Source: Timema cristinae (lineage: Eukaryota > Arthropoda > Insecta > Phasmatodea > Timematidae). From it: a stretch of DNA of 64,000 nt. Below are positions 43,801 to 55,202 of the stretch, one piece after another. The first letter of the stretch is position 1; every line of letters starts with the position of its first letter. The translations under genes and the position numbers were made by a program. The notes beneath the pieces were generated by a model that did not search any database, was not told where the DNA came from, and was given only the letters and a program-made list of their open reading frames with translations. The DNA lies in assembly GCA_039000515.1 (NCBI GenBank), contig JBCFYV010000935.1, positions 60,922,346 through 60,986,345 on the forward strand. Reading direction: 5' to 3'.

Positions 43801-46526
43801 GCCACAACAGCCGTGACCAAGTTATTACACTAGAAGGAACTCGTGATCCAAATGTACTGTTAGACTTTTTAATGTTAGGTTAGGTTAGGTTAGGTTAGGT
43901 TAGGATTTTGTTGTCTTACTATCCATCACTTACTGTTTTCGGTCAGTTTGAGAAAACATTTACCAACATCCTACATGGAGCGCCACAACAGCCGTGACCA
44001 AGTTATTACACTAGAAGGAACTCGTGATCCAAATGTACTGTTAGACTTTTTAATGTTAGGTTAGGTTAGGTTTAGGTTAGGTTAGTTAGGATTTTGTTGT
44101 CTTACTATCCATCACTTACTGTTTTCGGTCAGTTTGAGAAAACATTTACCAACATCCTACATGGAGCGCCACAACAGCCGTGACCAAGTTATTACACTAG
44201 AAGGAACTCGTGATCCAAATGTACTGTTAGACTTTTTATTAGGTTAGGTTAGGTTAGGTTAGGTTAGTGGTTAGTTAGGATTTTGTTGTCTTACTATCCA
44301 TCACTTACTGTTTTCGGTCAGTTTGAGAAAACATTTACCAACATCCTACATGGAGCGCCACAACAGCCGTGACCAAGTTTTACACTAGAAGGAACTCGTG
44401 ATCCAAATGTACTGTTAGACTTTTTAATGTTAGGTTAGGTTAGGTTAGGTTAGGTTAGGTTAGGATTTTGTTGTCTTACTATCCATCACTTACTGTTTTC
44501 GGTCAGTTTGAGAAAACATTTACCAACATCCTACATGGAGCTCCTAATGAGGCCAACAACAGCCGTGACCAAGTTATACAATAGAAGTTAACTCGTGATC
44601 CAAATGTACGTTAGACTTTTTAATGTAGGTTAGTGTTGGATTTTGGTTGTCTTAGTCATATTTTTTTGCTACTATGCATCAACATTACTATTCGTCATTT
44701 GAGAAACATTAAACCACATCCTACATGACAGCGGCCAACAGCCGTGACCAAGTATACACTAGAAGATCGTGACCAAAATTAGACTTTATGTGGTTAGGTT
44801 AGGTATAGTTAGGATTTTTTTTTATATCCTATTATGTTTCGTAGTTGAAAACTTACAACCTACATGGGGCCACAACGGAAAGTTACATAAGACTGTGATC
44901 AAAGTATTAATTTAGGGTATGTTAGTAGTTATGTAGATTTGTCTTATCCATATTAGTTCGTCGTGAGAAAATACAACATCTACACCACAACACCGTGACC
45001 ATTTTCAGAGAACGGATAATTACTGTTGATTTAGTTAGTTAGGTTTGTTAGATTTTTCTATACATCTATGTTCGGTCAGTAGAAAATTACAATATGAGGC
45101 CCACACCACCGTTACATAAGATCGTCCAAATACGTATTTTTAAGTAGGTTAGGTTAGATTTTGTTGTCTATACCACTACGTTGGTCTTTGGAAATACACA
45201 TCCTACATGAGCGCAACAGCGAAAGTTTACACTAGGAATCGGATCAATACTGTTGATTTTAGTATAGTAGTTTTGTTGTAGATTTGTTCTATCTCTCTGT
45301 TCGTATGAGAACTTACAATCAGAGCCAAGCCGACAGTTACCTAGGACACAACAGCCGTGACCAAGTTATTACACTAGAAGGAACTCGTGATCCAAATGTA
45401 CTGTTAGACTTTTTAATGTTAGGTATTAGGTTAGGTTAGGTTAGGTTAGGTTAGTTAGGATTTTGTGTCTTACTATCCATCACTTACTGTTTTCGGTCAG
45501 TTTGAGAAAACATTTACCAACATCCTACATGGAGCGCCACAACAGCCGTGACCAAGTTTTTACACTAGAAGGAACTCGTGATCCAAATGTACTGTTAGAC
45601 TTTTAATGTTAGTTAGGTTAGGTTAGGTGTTAGGTAGTTAGGTTAGGTTAGGTTAGGATTTTGTTGTCTTACTATCCATCACTTACTGTTTTCGGTCAGT
45701 TTGAGAAAACATTTACCAACATCCTACATGGAGCGCCACAACAGCCGTGACCAAGTTATTACACTAGAAGGAACTCGTGATCCAAATGTACTGTTAGACT
45801 TTTTAATGTTAGGTTAGGTTAGGTTAGGTTAGGTTAGGATTTTGTTGTCTTACTATCCATCACTTACTGTTTTCGGTCAGTTTGAGAAAACATTTACCAA
45901 CATCCTACATGGAGCGCCACAACAGCCGTGACCAAGTTATTACACTAGAAGGAACTCGTGATCCAAATGTACTGTTAGACTTTTTAATGTTAGGTTAGGT
46001 TAGGTTAGGTTAGGTTAGGTTAGGTTAGGATTTTGTTGTCTTACTATCCATCACTTACTGTTTTCGGTCAGTTTGAGAAAACATTTACCAACATCCTACA
46101 TGGAGCGCCACAACAGCCGTGACCAAGTTTTTACACTAGAAGGAACTCGTGATCCAAATGTACTGTTAGACTTTTTAATGTTAGGTTAGGTTAGGTTAGG
46201 TTAGGTTAGGTTAGGATTTTGTTGTCTTACTATCCATCACTTACTGTTTTCGGTCAGTTTGAGAAAACATTTACCAACATCCTACATGGAGCGCCACAAC
46301 AGCCGTGACCAAGTTTTTACACTAGAAGGAACTCGTGATCCAAATGTACTGTTAGACTTTTTAATGTTAGGTTAGGTTAGGTTAGGTTAGGTTAGGATTT
46401 TGTTGTCTTACTATCCATCACTTACTGTTTTCGGTCAGTTTGAGAAAACATTTACCAACATCCTACATGGAGCGCCACAACAGCCGTGACCAAGTTATTA
46501 CACTAGAAGGAACTCGTGATCCAAAT
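37857..46526 (+). repeat. ~176-bp satellite with built-in (TTAGG)n, about 49 units
   Basis: Each unit is a ~151-bp non-telomeric block (starting ATTTTGTTGTCTTACTATCC, containing TTACTGTTTTCGGTCAGTTT, ACATGGAGCGCCACAACAGC and ending GTTAGACTTTTTAATG) followed by 2-7 TTAGG. The block is almost invariant in good stretches, such as 43680-44050 and 45670-46500. TTAGG number is the main variable. The array begins at AAATGTACTG and ends at TGATCCAAAT, so it holds nearly whole units. No frame is open through TTAGG, so it is non-coding. About 38940-39930 and 44540-45350 have many single-base deletions and look like poor consensus. Confidence 0.97.
44540..45350. other. Corrupted consensus inside the satellite
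   Basis: The unit order is still visible (GTGACCA, TTAGACTTT, TTAGG, TTTTGTTGTC, CATCCTACATG), but each unit has lost up to a third of its bases, mostly single ones, and units shrink to about 100-120 bp. At 45348 the array returns abruptly to perfect sequence. This pattern fits unpolished long-read consensus better than evolutionary decay. Confidence 0.75.
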
Positions 46527-46672
46527 TAATAAGACTATAGCTTATGCTATTTATAATTTAACAAGTTCCTTTCACAACTAATCATAGTTTCATAGACCAC
46601 ATGTGTAGGACACGATAGAAAAGGGTAATAAGATTAAATATTGCTTCAGTAGAAACCTAAAGAGATTCGAAA

Positions 46673-46800
46673 CCTTAACTCAGTCGGTAACGTGTCTGAC
46701 TATGGTGTTATGAGTCCCGGATTCGATTTCCGGCATGGCCGAATAATTTATCATTGATGAAATGTAATTTTACCACTCTCACATTGATATATAAACGGTC
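46673..46800 (+). mobile_element. tRNA-like SINE head inside FB
   Basis: TTAACTCAGTCGGTAACGTG (A-box-like), CCCGGATTCGATTTCCGGC (B-box-like), then ATGGCCGAATAATTTATC. The 3' part GGTCGGAGACCGA is a short palindrome. The acceptor stem does not pair well enough for a working tRNA. Confidence 0.5.
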
Positions 46801-46814
46801 GGAGACCGAATATT

Positions 46815-47330
46815 GTGCCTATCTATACTTATAAAATAACATGTCCTGACTGACTGACTGATTGATTCATCATCGCCGAGCGCAAACTATCAAGGCTACA
46901 AGCATGAAATTAGGACTGTATATTCATTTTGTTATGTAGGCACCCACTAAGAAAGGATTTTAGAAAATTCCACCCCAAAAGGGTCAAAATAGGGGATGAT
47001 AATATGTATGATAATATGTATGAAAGTCCGTCATTTTGAAAGTTACATAAACAAAAATTTTTATTTCGGTTATTGACGGAAAACAAATAAATACGTGTGT
47101 CAGGAATTTTGGAAATTTTATTTAATAAGGGATGAAAAAGGGGGTGAAAGTTTGTATCGGACTTGCATTATTTTTGATCTGAGGTCAAGTTATGGTCATC
47201 AACGTAACGTAATATTTTAAATTAATCTGTAAATACATATGTATATTTTCGTATCTGTATATAATCAACTTCCACGCGAGCAAAGCCGCGGGCAACAGCT
47301 ATATAATTCTAGTATAAAGTTATATTATAA
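46815..47330 (+). mobile_element. Helitron-like non-autonomous element
   Basis: Begins TCTATACTTATAAAATAACA with CTGACTGACTGACTGATTGA, and ends CCACGCGAGCAAAGCCGCGG, GCAACAGCTATATAATTCTAGT. A TC start, a GC-rich hairpin-capable stretch near the end and a CTAGT finish fit non-autonomous Helitrons. A direct duplication GATAATATGTAT lies near 46998-47021. No Rep/helicase. Confidence 0.55.
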
Positions 47331-47710
47331 GGCATATGAAACAACGAAAGGCCTAGCAAGCCGGTAGGGGAAATTATATGGCTTGAAAAAAAAACCTCAC
47401 CCAGACATCGAGCTGGAAACAGTAATGGATCTAAAGTAAAGTAAAGATACATAAAAAGTTAAGTTTTCATCTAAAGGTGATAGATATCAACAGTTGTTGA
47501 ATATCTCTCAAGGGTGTCCTGGAATTTAATTACAACATTCTATCTAATCTATGATCATGACATATATTCAACAGCTGTTGATATCACCGCGTGAAGAAAA
47601 TTAAGCTCTATGTTTATACCGGAGAAATATTTGAGCTATATTTACCAACATGATTTTTTGCTATAAAAACTGCAAAAAAAAGCTTACCTTTTCTATCCTT
47701 ACACTCCCAG

Positions 47711-48539
47711 CGCACTTTTGTGCTTTACAGGCCCCTCGCAGATATACCGCACGCCAATCACGTCGGCTCAAAGCATAGGGTGGTTTGTGGGTGACGAGGC
47801 TTTAGGAGACTTAGCCTGGGCTCGAACGAAGACCACTCACTCCTTGGTCAGATCGGAGATTACCAGGTAATATCATCAACTACCCAGAATTTGAATTTAA
47901 TCTTTATTAACAATAATTTTGGAAAATATGATTAGTAGCTCTAAATAATTGTGTTTTCTCATTTTTTTTTTTGAGGAAAACTGTTTAAGTTTTTATTTAC
48001 TTCATCAGTATGGTACGAGGAAGAAGTTAAAAAGTTTAATTTTAACACATATTAAGTTAGTGCTGCCATCTGTTTGACAATTAAGATATCTTTCTAATTC
48101 AGTCTAGATTATGATCAAACAAGGTATTTTTCGTATTTAAATTAATTTTAAAAAAAGTAATTTTTATTGTCCTTATGGGGTTTGAGATATTAAAATTGTT
48201 GTCCTAGAAAATATGTCTAATGTACCTTCCCCCTATTTCCCCTGTAGCCTTCATAATTAACCTTAATTACCAAACCAGCTGAGAGGGGTCCATCTGCCTT
48301 GTAAGCTAAAGGATACCAACATTTAAAAACTAAAAATAAAGAACATTGTATCGGTGACATAAATACACTAGTGTCACCATTACCCTGTCACCAGGACTAG
48401 TTGGAAATGAAGAATAGCTTATAAGAACATAATTTTAAGGGCAATTGTAATATGAGAGTTTTCAACTATATTTTGTATATAAATAAAAATAAATTAATCG
48501 CAGAAATATAGTTAAGTATATACTTACATATATACTTGA
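47711..48539. other. No gene recognised
   Basis: AT-rich, except 47720-47830, which is GC-rich (CAGGCCCCTCGCAGATATAC). No splice-framed coding potential could be supported. Confidence 0.4.
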
Positions 48540-48720
48540 TGCACCAAACTATTATAGTCCAATTTTTGAAAAAAGGGCCATTTATAACAAAAACGTTTCT
48601 GTAAAAATAGATAACATTTTACTATTAAAAGTGATATCTTCAGATCCCATGACTTGACTTTATGAATACGTGAAAGAAGATCTAGTAACTCTTGTGGATG
48701 ATATAAATAAGGTTCTTGCT
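48540..48720 (-). repeat. Dispersed repeat D
   Basis: ATAACATTTTACTATTAAAA, GTGATATCTTCAGATCCCAT, GACTTGACTTTATGAATACG and GAAAGAAGATCTAGTAACTC, in reverse of the family order. Confidence 0.6.
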
Positions 48721-48867
48721 ATGATAGTTGTACTGTAGTAGAGACCAGACCGGGCTGGGACGAAAATTATTTGTTCCTCAGCAACTTAGAAACTCAGACA
48801 GTTAAACGTCCATCCTGGACTCGAAAGAAGACGTCGGTTTAATGTTAATAAAAAATGAACGTCGGTG

Positions 48868-48927
48868 GCTTGGATGTGCGTGTGTGGCTAACCTAGTCCA
48901 GGGTTCGAATTCTAGCATGGCTGAAAT
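48868..48927 (+). mobile_element. tRNA-like head, SINE-C type
   Basis: GGCTTGGATGTGCGTGTGTG and CCAGGGTTCGAATTCTAGC, then ATGGCTGAAATAAAATTC, which resembles the body start at 4.8 and 46.7 kb. It abuts the SINE-B that follows. Confidence 0.4.
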
Positions 48928-48975
48928 AAAATTCGTTGGTGAAATTTTCACAATGATGAACTTATTAATTAGTAT

Positions 48976-49256
48976 TAGCATCGCGTCTTACTACCCGTCC
49001 GGGTTATACGCACTTACACTAATGTGTAATGGTAGGGTGATTGTGAGATGAAATGAAGGACCTACAGTTTAACGTGGGATCCGAACCACGGTGGAGGCCT
49101 GGCATTCCTCACATTCACAAGTTGTGATTAATACACGTCTTGTCAGAGGTGAAGGAAGGGTTTGGCAATCAGATAAATCTGTGCCGGAACCGAGGATTGA
49201 ACCCCGGACCCCCAGCACAGAGGTCTGACACCTTAACCCTAGACCACCAGGTCACC
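48976..49256 (-). mobile_element. SINE-B, full length
   Basis: Tail AGCATCGCGTCTTACTACCC to head GTGACCTGGTGGTCTAGGGT (minus). The long form with TTGTGATTAATACACGTCTT is present. The B-box region reads GGGGTTCAATCCTCGG on the minus strand. Confidence 0.9.
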
Positions 49257-49851
49257 TGTTTATTGTGTCTTATCTTTATTAAATCTAGTTTGTAAGTCGT
49301 GTGCTGATATAATCATTTTATTAAACATTTATTTTGACTTAGCGTTTACACCGACATGAAGCGATTTATTTCCATCTAATCATTTTAATACTCTATTTAA
49401 ATAAAATGAAATTTTATACCCTAAGGATGTATGAAAAAAAAATAATTCAAATTTAAAAGACATTCTAAACGGAAACATCAATTTCAGAAAAACACAAATT
49501 ATTTCGACAGAAATTTCTCAAGTTTTACCAAACCGATTTTAATTTTTTGTTCATCAAAATAAAAAAGAGCATGCACTTCGAGGATTATTATGTCAAAATT
49601 TTCCAAAATTTTAATATTGTAGCCGCAATCAATGATATGTAATTTACGTTAGTCGCTATTAAGACAGGATTTCCGATGTCATAAAAAAAAAAGTATTTGA
49701 GATCTGTAAAGATAAAAGTCTTGAGTTGTGGATTGGCACAAAAATCACAAAAATCTGAATTTACACTTAACTTTACCACAAATCTTGTGACTTGAGCATG
49801 TAATAAAGTTGACTTAGCCAACTTTTCGTTGGCCACTACAAGACTTATTGC

Positions 49852-50100
49852 TAGCACCACGTCTTACTACCCGTTCGAGTTATACGCTTATACACTAATT
49901 ACACTGATATGTTAAGGAGAGTAAGGTTTAATTTAAAGGGAGTGTATCACATTTGCGTGAATAAAGAGTGAAAAAAACATTTAGGGAGCCCCCCTTCAGT
50001 ACGCCCGACCGGGATTTGAATTCCGATATCCTCGTCATTGACAGTCCAATCTATAGAAAGAGTGACGTCTAAAACCATGTGGTCACCGAATCGGGCTACT
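49852..50100 (-). mobile_element. SINE-A
   Basis: Tail GCTAGCACCACGTCTTACTA to head GGTGACCACATGGTTTTAGA (minus). The B box is mutated (GGAATTCAAATCCCGG). The stretch 49257-49851 is AT-rich; a 90-codon minus frame in it has no recognisable domain. Confidence 0.85.
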
Positions 50101-50689
50101 TAAACAATTACTTTGCCTCAAAACATCTAGAACTATTCATTCGTATTTAATAACTTTTGAAACAATCACTGGAGATAACCAAATAGATTAATTTGGCTTG
50201 TTTTCGCTTGGCATGATGTTTAATTCAAAAATACTCGTATATTATTTCTAATCTTAAGTTACCAACTCGTAAGCTCAACATATTTTAAAATCCAAAATAA
50301 AATAACTTTTTATTTTTTTCAGATTCATGGATGAAGCTCTTAGTAAGGACATATTTTTCATGTGGAAATAGCTGTACGGCGCCATTTCAGATCACAAGAA
50401 TATAGTTTCACTTTAAATTGCTACCAGCACTATTATTTTATTACTGGTGATGTATTTTGCAGAGAAAAATATATGTTGATAAAAATTTAAAGTGTGTTTA
50501 TTTAAGAAGACGATTTTTTTTTCTTAATGATTGTTTTAAATCATAGTTAAACAAACCCTTTTGGGAATTATTGTTTTCACATAGCGCGTTCCGGACATGG
50601 TCTGGTAAGATTAATTATGTAGAAAGGAATTTTAAGAAAATACAAAACTTTTTTGGCGGTCAACAATTTAACATTTTTCTTTATTAGTT

Positions 50690-51170
50690 GACCGAGCATA
50701 GGATAGCGAGGTTATATTTTTAAAATTTACGATTTGGCATTTTGTCTGTCTGTTTGGATGTCTGTCTCGAGATGATTGTCAAATGTATCGACCTATTTTT
50801 ACGAAATTTGTCAGTATGATGTAAATTCATGGTTTTACAACTTAGTTATTCGTTTCAAAATGGCGGCCGCTCAAAAGGTTTTTTGCTAACATACATCTCA
50901 AATGATTTGAATTTAACATTTTATTGAGTATATATAGTTTTTTTTGTAAATATTGACATCTAGAGAAACAGATGTCTTAAATCGTCTAAACAATGGTTAT
51001 TCTCTATGGATATAATATTGAATTTAGTATTAATTTGTTTTATGTCTAACTTGATCACCAAGGAGAATATCTACTTCAAATCCAAGGAGAAATTATGGGA
51101 GATATTTCAACTTGAAATCCAAAGAGACAGTATTAACGATAAGAACATGACATAATTCTTAACTCTGGTG
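50690..51170 (+). repeat. Dispersed repeat F and neighbouring low-copy element
   Basis: 50690-50870 begins TTGACCGAGCATAGGATAGC, with CTGTCTGTTTGGATGTCTGT, a phrase common in arthropod non-autonomous repeats. 51040-51165 (ACTTGATCACCAAGGAGAAT, AAATCCAAGGAGAAATT, ATCCAAAGAGACAG) is the reverse complement of 21500-21625. Confidence 0.5.
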
Positions 51171-52245
51171 TACTTTTATAATGAAGGCAGAAAATTTTAC
51201 TCCACACAGAACTACTAGTTATTGTTTCATAAGTATTGATAGCTATTATCTGTGAAAAGCTATAGTTTTAGATCACATATTGTATTTGCGAATAAATACA
51301 TAAAATTTATTCTATTAATTTGTTTAACCGTCAAAAAAGATACTTATTATTTTTCTCATAAAAAATCGAATTCAATATTTTGATATATGTCGATGTTTCA
51401 TGACTCCCAGAAACTTAAAAAGTGGGTTTCCCGATATTGTCTGACTATATCTGGACAAGAGCCGAAACCATTATACTGATCGGTCTAAAACTTGGTATCT
51501 AGGGTTTTTATAGGGTCCCCCCGAGGGGTTTTCGGAATTAGTTACCTAGCCCTAAAATTACTGAAGGGTAAAAAGAGATAAAATTGATTTTCTCAAAATC
51601 TACGGTAATAATTTAAATTAAATTTTGAATATAGGTATTGCTTACCATTAAAAACAAAATGGTGACTCTCACCTTCACGTAAAAATTACTTTAAAGGTAG
51701 TACCTTACTTAAGCATATTTCCAATTTTTATCATATATCCGCAACTATTTGAGGTACTAAATATTTGATCATTGTAAAATTGTAATAATATTAAATCTAA
51801 AACCCTTTTGTTTGAATTCTTTTTAATCAAGAGTTTCTAAGATATAAGCCAATATTTATGTTTTTTATCACCGTCTATAAAAATGAAGTTGACTCTCATG
51901 CTCTTTGGTGAAAAGATATGTTAATCTTTTCTCAATGTTTCATCTTTTTTGAAGGGTTGTTTCTGCAACAAAGTGTATTATTCTGTATCACAAATTTTAC
52001 GAGTTTTTTTAGTAAATGTCTATTTTAAGATTAAAAAGAGATAAAGTCTGTGTAGTGCACTGTACCATTAAAAATAACTAAATTGGAATGTAGATTGGAG
52101 GGACTTGCAAATGTTGGAGCCAATGTTGGTCTGACTAGTGATGAGGGGTTAGGGAGGTAGGAATGTTGACTGTGCCCTAAGCACAATTCTTGACAGGACT
52201 ACCAACAGTACTTTTTTATTGGCTCCGTTTAATACCTTTCCAGTT
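51171..52245. other. No gene recognised
   Basis: Includes a possible fragment of repeat D at 51180-51310 and a GC-richer phrase GGTCCCCCCGAGGGG at about 51516-51530, probably part of a non-autonomous element. No coding region is supported. Confidence 0.4.
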
Positions 52246-52249
52246 TAGT

Positions 52250-52345
52250 ACGCTCTCTAATTACGCTAATGGGGTAGGAATTAGGGAGGTGTATTTAATA
52301 GGAAATGCACTGGTATTTTATATGTTTAGAGAGTGGTAAACCAGG
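52250..52345 (-). mobile_element. SINE-A fragment
   Basis: CTCTCTAATTACGCTAATGG, GGTAGGAATTAGGGAGGTG, GAGAGTGGTAAACC only. Head and tail are both absent. Confidence 0.6.
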
Positions 52346-52539
52346 CAAACCAGACTAGACAAGTCAACCATTTTGTCCGCGTGCCATCGACACGAGTCAT
52401 TCATTATAAAACTTAAAATTTAAAACCAACAAACATACATTATATCTTTACCTTATTTGGTGTGTGGTTAATCAACTGGATAGTGGAGAGAAAGAAACAG
52501 TAACAGTAATTTGGCCTCTTTTTTTTGTCACAATAAATC

Positions 52540-52735
52540 AAATAAATAATTTTCTTCACATGGTGATATCAACAGTTGTTGAATATCTGTTTTAAGGGTA
52601 TCCTGGAAGCTATTCAATAATTGTTGATTAAACTATATGTTTCTACTGAAGACATAGTTGATCTATTTTGGACAAAAAGTGTGTTGATACAAAAACCTGC
52701 CCTTAACTCACGTTCCATACACTCCCACCTTAAGT
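52540..52735. mobile_element. Foldback element FB, internally deleted copy
   Basis: AATTTTCTTCACATGGTGAT, ATCAACAGTTGTTGAATATC, CTATTCAATAATTGTTGATT, then TATGTTTCTACTGAAGACAT and CATACACTCCCACCTTAAG. The right arm lacks about 30 bp compared with the 35-kb copy. Confidence 0.65.
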
Positions 52736-52739
52736 CAAG

Positions 52740-54639
52740 TACAGTCCCATCAAACCTGGCCGGCCCTTGTAATAAACCACGAGCCATCTCTGAAGTTATC
52801 TTATAATTAATCATTTTGTTTAACCTTTAGTCATCATTAATCATATTATTAAGTGAGCATTACTAAAAAAAAAAAATTCTAAAATAGAATTTACGCCTGT
52901 AGCTCTAGGTCCAAACATACACAACATTTTGGAGAATAAACAAAACTATAACTCAAATAACTAATCCAAAGAATGAGCAAGAGATTTGCTAGTTTTCGAA
53001 GCATTCCATGGCTAAGAATAATGATATCTCGATGTCGATAAATTGAACAAGTTAGCCGGGACAGTGTCAGCCATCTTTTTCTTCCAGTTCACTTCCATTT
53101 CGTTCCTCTTTCCCTCCTATTCTCCACCTCCTCTCCCCACTTGTCCGTAACACCCCAGTCAGGCAAGCAATTGTCTAAAGTGGCTTTGTGTTAGGAAAAC
53201 TTTGCGCATTACGCCATGTTTACTCGACCACTACCCTCTCCCCTAACACCCCCCTTCTACCATCCCCTTTCCATCTACAGCTTTTGACGAGTCGATTTTC
53301 GGAATTGGCCGGGAGATCAAGGCTCGCGCTAACTGAATTATGTTCTTCTTTTGTTTCATCATCCCACGGCGCTGCTGCTATCTAGCGGCCATTTCCTTAA
53401 TGAAATTTGAAATTCAATGAGCCTTTTTCTGTGTGACGTGTATAAGTTGTTGATGGTGATTTTTATCTTCCTCTGAATTTCGGAGACCCTTTTTTTTATA
53501 TATTTCGTAGCATTTCAAGAGAGGGAAAATCTGTCGTTACATAGTAGTGGCTTGAACATGAGAAAATGGGAAATAGGGTCACAGAAAATAAATGCTCGAC
53601 ACAATAATGTTAAAATGTGAATACTGTGAAAACAACCAATTTCCATTTACTAAAGGGAAGCATCGTTGTAACCAATAAAGGGGCTTAGAAATTTATTTTT
53701 GGAATTGTTTACATCAGTTGTAGCAACTATTTAAATGCATATAACCTATATAAGAGTTTTTATGTACTTGTCGGACAATTCACGCATACTGCTCTCAACA
53801 AATTTATATCAGATTTGCTACGATAGGCCTACTAAAAGATTTACATTAGATTTTTTTTTAACTAAACAAAAAATTATTTAATAGAAAAAAAAAGTCATTC
53901 TACTTTTCTCGTTTGATGCTGGGAGTTGTTTACAGGTAGTCTATAAAATTGCAAAAAAAAAGTGTTATCATATAATTGAGTGTAGATCGTCAATATTCAA
54001 AACTGTTTCGTTTTGTTGGATTAATCTGGACATTGTCTGGTCGCCTCAGGTAGCGCCACTTGGAGGAATTTGATTACGTCATTACTTACGTCATCCAGTA
54101 CACAGCAGTTATATTGTAATACTAAACCATGCACACATACATATTTTTTTTTAAGTAAATAGAGAAATGATTTTAATTGGACATTGTTGTGGACTTTAAA
54201 GGTTTGTTTATTATTTAGAGTTCCAAAATGTGACCTTGATTTTTAACAACTTAGTTTCTCTACCATACAGCTCTGGGTATGTAACACGTTGGCTTGTGTA
54301 CTGAGTGACGTCACAAGCTCAACCAATCAGATTTCTTTCTCCATCCGACGCTACATTCTAAACTTGTTATGTTGGTTGATGCCACAGGTTTCTGTTTGCG
54401 TCCTCGTCATAACCTCTTTGGTGGTAGTCCTTGAAAGAGTAAATAATGGTGATATATAATGTTCATAAGTGGTATGTGAGACATAACTTGTACGCTCTTT
54501 TATAAAATAATAAAACATGTAACAATGTTTGAAAACAAGGTATACAAATTGAATGGAGAGAAACTATTTATTTGTGCATTGTTACATTTTATTTCATCCA
54601 CATCTCTCTTCATATTATGTCAACTGTTCGGTTCGACAA
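52740..54639. other. Unassigned, with a pyrimidine-rich block
   Basis: 53080-53290 is strongly C/T-rich (CCTCTTTCCCTCCTATTCTC). 53290-53400 is GC-rich, with CGGCGCTGCTGCTATCTAGC. TGACGTCA-like sites and GGTAGCGCCACTTGGAGG lie near 54050-54310. It may be a regulatory region or distant UTR. No exon could be defined. Confidence 0.35.
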
Positions 54640-55170
54640 AATGTTGTGTCTCAAGGTCATCCGACGGTAAAAATATGATTGCACAATTTAAAAAAATGTA
54701 TAATGATAAGTGATTCAATAATTAAAATCATTACAACTCACGAGTTATATTTTATGCTTTTTGCGTTTAATTGTTAATGTAAAGTAGGGTATGGGTATGG
54801 GTCTGAAATTTAATATAGGCCCAATCTGACATACATCTGAGGTGTAGGCCTAGTAGTGTAATATTTATAATCTGGTAAAGAAAAATAATTTTTAATGTGT
54901 AAGCAGTTTAAAAGTGGTGTAATTACATCGTTTTTAATTATAGATATATAAATACCGTTATTTTTATACCCCAATAATTTTATTTATCTCATTTTGTAGT
55001 AAACAATATCAATATTTAGAATAAATTTGCTTTCATAACCTAAATCTACTAGCTAATTTTTATTATTGTTTCCGAATAAGATAATTGCAAATATTTCTTT
55101 GAAATATATATTTCATGAAATTTCTTGTTTTGACTGTACCGAACGTAGAAATAAAAACAACACCGACTAG

Positions 55171-55202
<32 letters not shown>

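Larger units (their letters stand above)
46598..47710. mobile_element. Foldback element FB interrupted by other insertions
   Basis: The left tip is 46598-46668 (GACACGATAGAAAAGGGTAA, ATTGCTTCAGTAGAAACC). The other part is 47455-47709 (AGATATCAACAGTTGTTGAA, ATATTCAACAGCTGTTGATA, GCTTACCTTTTCTATCCTTA). The two parts match successive segments of 35040-35405. A tRNA-like unit and a Helitron-like unit occupy the interval. Confidence 0.6.

Noticed and set aside
37857..46526. True chromosome end
   Set aside because: TTAGG is interrupted by the 151-bp block in each unit and ordinary sequence continues on both sides.
37857..46526. CENP-B box in the 176-bp unit
   Set aside because: TTTTCGGTCAGTTTGAG resembles the first half but fails the later required positions.
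46673..46741. tRNA gene on the plus strand
   Set aside because: Box-like sequences are present, but the stems do not pair and a SINE-type body follows.
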